A model generated the notes under the pieces. That model was given only the letters and a program-made list of their open reading frames with translations. It was not told where the DNA came from and ran no database searches. A stretch of 64,000 nt of DNA from Primulina eburnea (lineage: Eukaryota; Streptophyta; Magnoliopsida; Lamiales; Gesneriaceae): positions 13,859,054 to 13,923,053 of the forward strand of contig NC_133101.1 in NCBI RefSeq assembly GCF_022965805.1, given 5' to 3'. Position 1 is the first letter of the stretch, and every line of letters starts with the position of its first letter. A program made the translations under genes and the position numbers. Positions 57,292-64,000 of this stretch are shown piece after piece.

Positions 57292-57501
57292 TTTCCAGGT
57301 AATCTCGGTGCCACGCTGCTCTAATGCTCTTTTGACCTCTGATCCAGAATCGGTTCTGATTCAGTCAATTACATGATGTAATCACATCAAATAACACACA
57401 ACATGTAATAAGGAAAGCAATAAGCATGCTAGCACACAAAAGCAAGGAAGATGACTCGATCTACCCCGCTCATTCTATTCTATCTCAATCTACAAAACCT
57501 A

Positions 57502-57514
57502 CGGATCTGATACC
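57502..57514 (-). other. Primer binding site of R5
   Basis: The minus strand reads TGGTATCAGATCC, matching the initiator-Met tRNA complement except at GC to TC near its end. It is six bases from the LTR border at 57521. Confidence 0.75.
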
Positions 57515-57520
57515 ACCTGT

Positions 57521-59420
57521 TGTGGGGACCCGGGCTCTAAATCAAATTCTAGCTAGGATTAAATGGATCTGTGAGAAAATATGGGTCAAATTTTCGCTTT
57601 TTAACATTTATCCTAATGTATATAAATAAGCATAAAGTCTTTACTTATTATACAACATATGAACATGTCTTGTTTTAATACAAACATATCTCTACTGTTT
57701 ATTACAAACCATGAAATACAAGTAGTACAAGTCTAGTCTGACACTACTAGTGATCTTCTGCGCCCGTAGTCACCACGCTAACTCGATCTCATCTCTGTCG
57801 TGACCCTGATCCTGCCCCACCTGTTGTTATGCACACATACAGACATAATAACAGCCGGAAACTCCGGTGAGAACATATCCCAGTATAAACATGTATATAA
57901 CAATTTAAAACATGAAACATGCTATCATGAATGACATCAATATACACATGTAATGCGAATCAAATCATGTCTAGACTCGACTCGACTCGACTATAACTCT
58001 AGGGATCCCGGTGTGAATAAGACGATCTATCACCTACCCTCCCAATCGGGGTGACGGTACGTCTTATTCCTAGACTTCGGTCGATCTGTATCTACATCTA
58101 CAATAGGAGATTGATCTTCCCCTAAGCTGTGATATCACCGAACATCTAGAAGTTTGACTGTTCTGTCAAGACTCCCTATCTTAAATGCAATGAATAACAA
58201 TCTGTAAACAAAGCATAATCATCTTAAATGATTTGAATACAAGTCTATAAACAAATCACAATCATATCACAAGATAAACAATAAATTTAGTATGTGATTT
58301 TGGTTGGAAAACTCAAATTGGATCTAATTTGAGTCATGTTTCCCCAAACAAAACATGCATTATACCTTTCTTGTTAAACCGTTATTGATGTCGAGGTCTC
58401 GAAGACGAATCTTACCAATGTCAATCTGAAATGGCAATGTAACGATACACAATCTATCAATCTCTAATCTCAATCAACACATATCCAATTCAATACTTGA
58501 TCTCGGTACAATTTGACGGCATAACAACGTAATTTCTCGATATCGGTCTATCCAAATCTCATCATATATCAATAATCAATAACCTCAACTCATATTCATC
58601 ATCATAGTCATATGATACTATCCAAAATCTGCATAATTTAGCTCTAAATATGCTGGAAAATCGTAACAATTGCATATGACATCCGATAATCGATCTGATT
58701 GCGAATATATGATGCTTATACTCATAAGAACATATATCTACAATCATATCCAAGTTTTCCCAACACCAATATCTCAAATCATGTTGAAAGTGAACAATAC
58801 TTACATCACCTTGTAACTTTGAGTGAGAGGAGTAAGAATTTCTACTTGGATCAAAGTTTGGATATGTAAATCTTGCACAAGCTAGCCTCAAAGTAAGATA
58901 ACTTTCCTTTTTCCCTCTTTCTCTCGGTGGTCTCAGCAAATATGAGGAGAGAAATGAAGATGCAGTATATATATCTTGCATGTCTAAGAACACATGGTTC
59001 ATCCTTTGGTGTACACGTCTCGCGCATATGCGCGACATCACCCGCGCATATGCGCGAGACCTACTGGTCTCGGCAATGAAAATCTTAACACCTCGCGCAT
59101 ATGCGCCAAAGCTTCTGGAGGTGTCGCGCATATGCGCGACTTATCTCGCGCATGTGCGCCAATGTCTCTGGACGTTTCGCGCATGTGCGCGCATTTCTTC
59201 GCGCATATGCGCCGATGCTACTGTAATTCTCATGCATATGCGCGCATTTCTTCGCGCATATGCGCCATAGCTTCGGCCCTTTACATTTATTCTTAACCTT
59301 TCTCATCTTTTCTCATGTTTTTCCTACTCCCATTTTACTTAGTGTTTCTCATGCAATGTCATGCACTCTCACGTCCTCGAATATCGCATTAATGAAGACT
59401 AATAAATCTTGAGCCTTACA
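57521..59420 (-). mobile_element. 5' LTR of Gypsy element R5
   Basis: 1900 bp, ending GAGCCTTACA before the target duplication TCATC (59421-59425). R5 spans 51071-59420, 8350 bp. Confidence 0.92.
59020..59265. repeat. Array of about 9 palindromes in R5 5' LTR
   Basis: The same array as at 52563-52830 but lacking one unit of about 22 bp after the third palindrome. The two LTRs were identical at insertion, so the array has changed length since. Confidence 0.88.
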
Positions 59421-59425
59421 TCATC

Positions 59426-60480
59426 TGCTCTAGCTGTAAGACACAATGATTTTAAATGAATCTGCGACTAGTATTACCATGAATTTCCAACGGTATACCG
59501 AAAGGCACAAACTAATTTGTAGAAGTGCAGGTTCTGCTATTGAAAGGCAGTTGTGGACCGACCCAAAATTTTCGTTAAAGATGCTACTTAGTGTATTTTA
59601 GGTGGCAAAACTTTAAATACATGTTTTTTTTTCCCATTTGAGGGAATACAATTGTCATGCTTGTCCATATATTTATTAAAAGTTTCGTGGATCAAGCTAA
59701 AATAACAGCCCAATTAAGGTCTGATATATACAATATAAAGAAAATCTATACGGAAAAACTCATAAATTATTTGAACTATTGCGTGCAAATATAAGTATTT
59801 TTTTAAAAGCTGAATTAGTTTAAATATTTTGTAATCTGTACACAAATTTAAATGTGTCAAATGATTAGCAAAAAAATTACTAGCCAGAGTTATATATTAG
59901 TTCCATTTGATTCTATTTAAAAATATCATATCTAATGCATACGAAAACTATGGAACAAAAAACAAAATATTCGAATTATTAGCTCAATAAAATTCTATAA
60001 TTTTAAAATTAAGAATCAGGGGGCAACGATGAATTGAGAACCATTTAAACATATGTGCCACGAAATCTTCCTCATGCCACGTGGTCTTAAACCTAGAACT
60101 AACCTCAAAGAAAAAGAATTAAAAACACAAAAGAAAGACATATCTTCTGCGATTTCTCATTCTCCTCCCTGAAGGAAAAAAAAACATTTTATAACATGGG
60201 ATTTGGGGATAAAATGCAGTAAACAAAAGATCAAGTAAATATTATAACCAAAGGCATGAAAAAAGCAGGTCCATTAATCAAACAACATATATATATTTCA
60301 GATTCCCAACAGACTGTACGTATATGGTTTTGTCAGTAACTAAATGAGAAGCAATTTAGATTGTAAGTGCTAATAATCACGAACCTCATAAAGTCGTTTG
60401 CTTCTTGCGGCTCTGCTCCTGTTTAAAAAAAATGCGTTCCTTATCATATTTCACTAATATTGTAAATTTCTTATTTCGTC
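59426..60480. other. Intergenic, AT-rich, nothing recognised
   Basis: No gene, RNA or bordered repeat was seen. A short (AT)n run lies near 60290. Confidence 0.45.
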
Positions 60481-60499
60481 CCGTGACAATCAGAGACAC

Positions 60500-61010
60500 C
60501 AACCTCAAAAAAATCTCCCATGCACTTGCTAAAGCCGACAAGTACGTAACCACAAACCAATGCTGCAAAAGGTAAAACATATTTAAGAAGAGCAAACAAC
60601 ACATGAAAACAATTAGGTTGAAACGAATCATCAAATACTGAAATTAGATCCCATGGGCCATTGGATATGTCATATGGGACAGCCTCGGAAAAATCGCAAA
60701 AGGGAATGAAAATTTTGCTTTCCTTCTAAAGAACGATATACTATCAATTCAGCAGAAAAAAATCTAAAAACACAAGATCAGCCATCAAAACAAATGGCAA
60801 TATAATAAATATTTCCATAATAAATAAAACAGGCATAAATTACCGGGCACGGCCATTATATTTCCTCGCGCCTTGTCTGTTTCGTGATAGAATCCTACGA
60901 GCACAAGTCCTGAAAACAGATGATCAATTAATTTTTAAAACAGATGATGAATTAGTTGTTGTTGTTGTTACTAAGAGGGAAGAAGACTATGAACAATTCG
61001 CACCTAATAA
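60500..61010 (-). other. Possible exons of an unrecognised small membrane protein
   Basis: On the minus strand two stretches join in one frame with good splice sites: about 60910-60845 (after TTTTCAG; LVLVGFYHETDKARGN) and about 60563-60504 (LVCGYVLVGFSKCMGD). Both are hydrophobic and protein-like. A start exon could not be placed: the nearest ATG (about 61022) is in the wrong phase. It could be a real gene with an unseen first exon, or a decayed one. Family unknown. Confidence 0.25.
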
Positions 61011-61771
61011 TCGGAGACATTTTTGCGTAATTGATTATTCAACGCATGTCTTGCGGAATGGAGGAGTACCCATATTAATATATAATTGTAATTATCAAGT
61101 GACCGAAAATAATCTTTTTGTCTATCTTTATTTATCTATATCTATATTTTATGTTAATATTATATTTTTTAAAAAAAAAAAAAAACCTTATCTTAAATCA
61201 TCTCTTTATATCCAAATTAGTAGGGACAACACGATTATCTATATCTATATTTTATGTAAAAATTATTTATTAAAAAATAAAATAATATTAAATGTATAAT
61301 CAATATATCTTATAACTATATCTACAACAATTATATCGTGAGATTTTGTATCCAATGTAACAGGATATTTGATAAATAAACTTTTTGAATTGCATTTTTA
61401 TAGTATAAGAATAGTTGTTCAATTTTCATTATACCTATAACATTAGTCTAAAAAACATGATCTCACATTTATCTTTTCATAAATTATCTATTTATATCTC
61501 AATCTTGTCTATATTCAATATAAAAGAAATAATAATATTTAAAGATTTTTGCGAAGTTTAAAAGTTAAGATGTATTCAATCAATACTTTTATAAACTTTA
61601 TAAGAATCTATTTGTATCCAAATAAACTTTCATGGAGTTTTAAAAATTTATGTGATATTCAAACTCGGCTTTTAAATATTCTATAAAATTTTATAAGTAT
61701 TCAAATTTTCAATTGTCTTTTGATAATTCCATGAAAGCCATCAATGTACAAACACCCTCTTAATGACTCCG

Positions 61772-61796
61772 ACACACACACACACACACACACACG
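61772..61796. repeat. (CA)n microsatellite
   Basis: A run of AC dinucleotides followed by CGCGCG. Confidence 0.9.
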
Positions 61797-61818
61797 CGCG
61801 TATTAAACTATAAAAACA

Positions 61819-62827
61819 TACAAAATATATCTCCTTCTCAAATTACGAAAACATTCTATTTTAATTGATAAAAAAAACATAAAAACCTATTTTAATGAGT
61901 AGGTCTCTTGTGAGACGGTCTCACGAATCTTTATCTGTGAGACGGGTCAACCATATCGATATTCACAATAAAAAGTAATACTCTTAGCTTAAAAAATAAT
62001 ATTCTTTCATGGATGACCCAAATAAGAGACCCGTCTCACGAAATTGATCCGTGAGACCGTCTCACAAGAGTTTTGGTGTTTTAATAAACATGTATCTTAT
62101 ACAGAACTATCATATCTTAATAAATTATATTTTTATCTTTATCTATATTTTTAAATCTTAAAATAATTATATCATCATAAAATAGAATAAAAAATTATTA
62201 TCAGAAAACATTCTTAAATTTTAATATAACCTATGAATTTTGAGTTATTTATCAAAAATATTATTTTTTACGTATACGAAAATAAAGATAAAAGTGGGTG
62301 AAAATCAATATTTGAAGATAATAAAATAAATTAGAATCCGGTTTCTACGATAAATACTATCATTATCATTAATTGTTATAATTTTTGAGAAAATCCAATA
62401 ATGTAGGGAAATTCAAGCGATAGCAATGCATCACAAACCGGATTTTCTCAAAAATTATAACAATTAATGATAATGATTGTATTTTATCGTAGAAACCGGG
62501 ATTCTAATTTATTTTATTATCTTCAAATGATTTTCACCCACTTTATTTTTATCGATTTACGTAAAAAAAATAATATTTTTTTGATAAATAACTCAAAATT
62601 TATTGATCATGTTAAAATTTAAAAATGTTTTCTGATAATAATTTTTTATTTTATTTTATGATGATATAATTATTTTAACATTTAAAAATATAGATAAAGA
62701 TAAAAATATAATTTATTAAGATATGATAGTTCTGTATAAGATACATGTTTATTAAAATAAGTTTTTATGTTTTTTTATCAATTAAAATAGAATTTTTTCG
62801 TAATTTGAGAAATATATATATTTTGTT
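61819..62827. repeat. Long inverted repeat, arms about 388 bp, loop 43 nt
   Basis: The left arm 61819-62396 (minus a 189-bp nested MITE and target copy) pairs with the right arm 62440-62827. Anchors: GAGAAAATCC ending at 62396 with GGATTTTCTC from 62440; CTCAAATTACG at 61837 with CGTAATTTGAG at 62799. Arms look roughly 90% matched. The sequence is AT-rich with no coding capacity. It may be a giant foldback transposon or a hairpin source of small RNA. Confidence 0.85.
61897..62078. mobile_element. MITE with GAGACGGTCTCAC ends, 182 bp
   Basis: CTCTTGTGAGACGGTCTCACG near the left end is repeated inverted near the right end (61905-62070). It is flanked by the 7-bp duplication TTTTAAT (61890-61896 and 62079-62085). 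The uninterrupted opposite arm of the long inverted repeat shows the empty site. I recall this repeat type as abundant in asterid genomes. Confidence 0.8.
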
Positions 62828-62842
62828 TATCATAAGAACAGA

Positions 62843-63101
62843 TAGGGGTGGGAAAAAATACCGAAATACCGAAAAATCGTACCGAAAAAAAATACCGAAA
62901 TTACCGAAAAATCGGGATACCGAAAATTTTCGGTGTCGGTACGGTACCGGTATGAAATTTTTTCAGACCGAAAATTCGGTATACCGAATGTGCGGTATAC
63001 CGAATTTTCGGTATCGGTATGGAAAAATTCCATACCGATATTTTCGATATGATATACGGTACCGTAGTTCGATACGGTATACCGTACCGTAACCACCCCT
63101 A
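62843..63101. mobile_element. hAT-type MITE, 259 bp
   Basis: The ends TAGGGGTGG and CCACCCCTA form a 9-bp inverted repeat, flanked by an exact 8-bp duplication AGAACAGA (62835-62842 and 63102-63109). The interior is built almost entirely of TACCGAAA / TTTCGGTA and GGTATACC motifs. No transposase is present. Open frames across it on both strands follow the repeats. Confidence 0.88.
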
Positions 63102-63306
63102 AGAACAGACACAAAAGTTAGTTAATTTAATAAGCCCTTCAAATTTAATAAAATAATATAGATAATATATATGTTTATGTTTTCGTTTAGTTTAATATAT
63201 TCTTTTATATATGTGTTGGAGTCATTAAGAAAGTGTTTGACTAACTTTGTTTTAAAATGTTTAGATAAACTTATTTTAAAATTGTTTTGAAGGGGGAATA
63301 AAGATG

Positions 63307-63659
63307 TGTTGAAACATAATTTGAATGCAGAGGGAGGGAGAATAGAGAGAAAGAAATTAATTAAAAAATTTCGTCATTTGTGAAAAAGTAAAAATTTATG
63401 ATAAAAAGTAAAAATCTCAAACTCTCAAAATTTATCAAACTACACACTTTATAATATTTTTCTCTCTACTCAATTGTGATTTTCTTCACAAATGAGAGAT
63501 CTATTTATAGAGTTTCATTACACATAATCCAAAAAATAAAATACATCATTACCTACATCATCACACACAAATTTCAAATTTTTACAACTCTTATTTTCAA
63601 CATTCAAATATTCAACATTCAAATATTCAACTCACACATTTTAAATATATTTTTCAACA
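63307..63659 (-). mobile_element. 3' LTR of a Ty1/Copia element
   Basis: 353 bp with inverted ends TGTTGAAA and TTTCAACA. It lies just after a purine tract on the minus strand (CACAAGAGGGAG, about 63660-63671) and 165 bp after the end of a Copia polyprotein. The rest of the element is outside the window, so the target duplication cannot be checked. Confidence 0.85.
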
Positions 63660-63824
63660 CTCCCTCTTGTGATGATGATCATGATACGATGATGTCTTCA
63701 TTACGTGTTTTTGTACTGCCTCGTTAAAAACCTTACTTGGAAAAACCCATTGGGATAAAAACCATAGTAAGGGAAAAAGAGTGCAGTCATGTAAACTTCC
63801 CCTGATGTTGACATGAACAATTCT

Positions 63825-64000
63825 TCACAAATTTCGTAGATTGCGCATCCCAATATTATATATGTGCTCTCTGAATATTGACGTAGGAAGTGCCTTTGTG
63901 AAGAGATCTGATGAGTTTTCACTTGATTGAATGTGACGAACATCAATACATTTATTCTTCTCAAGCTCCTTGGTGAATGCGAAGAACTTAGGAGGAATAT
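63825..64000 (-). CDS. Ty1/Copia polyprotein, C-terminal end (RNase H)
   Basis: 58 codons from the window edge to TGA 63825-63827. The segment ENSSDLFTKALPTSIFREH, followed by NIGMRNLRNL, is the hallmark end of plant Copia RNase H, and DVRHIQSS before it fits too. In Copia elements RNase H is last in pol, so the 3' LTR at 63307-63659 follows as expected. Confidence 0.85.
   Translation of the reverse strand, partial: IPPKFFAFTKELEKNKCIDVRHIQSSENSSDLFTKALPTSIFREHIYNIGMRNLRNL

Noticed and set aside
62745..63114. Arg/Tyr-rich open frames on both strands
   Set aside because: They arise from repeated TACCGAAA and GGTATACC motifs inside a hAT MITE.

Overview
This window is nuclear DNA of a flowering plant, probably a eudicot. 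The evidence is introns with GT-AG borders, Ty3/Gypsy chromoviruses primed by initiator-Met tRNA, an En/Spm (CACTA) end, hAT-type MITEs, and a nucleotide-sugar transporter gene with plant-type sequence and exon layout. A MITE carrying the core GAGACGGTCTCAC looks like repeats I associate with asterids or Lamiales, but that placement is only an inference. More than half of the sequence is transposable element. No tRNA, rRNA, CRISPR or bacterial-type feature was seen.

Layout. 1-5970: nested Gypsy elements on the minus strand. R1 (5' LTR 1245-2598, gag 1-1144) sits inside the gag of R2 (LTR 4348-5970). R2 has two coiled-coil reading frames between its primer binding site and its gag. R2 in turn sits in an intron of a WD40-protein pseudogene, copy A (exons 6053-8274). 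8424-11397: a degenerate LTR-like insertion. 11398-12019: a block duplicated at 32542-33163. 12150-13108: a CACTA-type end. 13577-about 15665: a wrecked relative of R2. 16798-17032: a hAT-type MITE. 18457-26728: complete Gypsy element R3 with TSD CAACA. 27045-32386: copy B of the WD40 gene, also broken. 34113-37457: a UDP-galactose transporter 1-like gene in five exons, with one single-base frameshift. 39299-50205: a solo LTR (TSD AGCTG) split by complete Gypsy element R4 (39969-47732, TSD AAAAT). 51071-59420: complete Gypsy element R5 (TSD TCATC). 61819-62827: a long inverted repeat with a MITE nested in one arm. 62843-63101: another hAT-type MITE. 63307-64000: the 3' end of a Ty1/Copia element.

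How the parts relate. Copies A and B are a direct segmental duplication of one gene, about 23 kb apart. It encodes a WD40 protein resembling the TFIIIC 90-kDa subunit family. Each copy shows what the other lost: B keeps three exons deleted from A and the empty site of R2, while A keeps reading frames broken in B. The complete Gypsy elements are fairly young by eye (R3 LTRs differ at about 7 sites plus one indel; R4 LTRs at about 17 sites). All three nevertheless carry in-frame stops of the kind made by C-to-T change, as expected for methylated, silenced elements.

Most unusual features: (1) the two extra coiled-coil frames of R2; (2) arrays of short palindromes near the start of U3 in three different LTR families, each family with its own motif; (3) the 388-bp-arm hairpin at 61819-62827. 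Boundaries and translations were read by eye, so positions may be off by a base or two where no repeat border fixes them.
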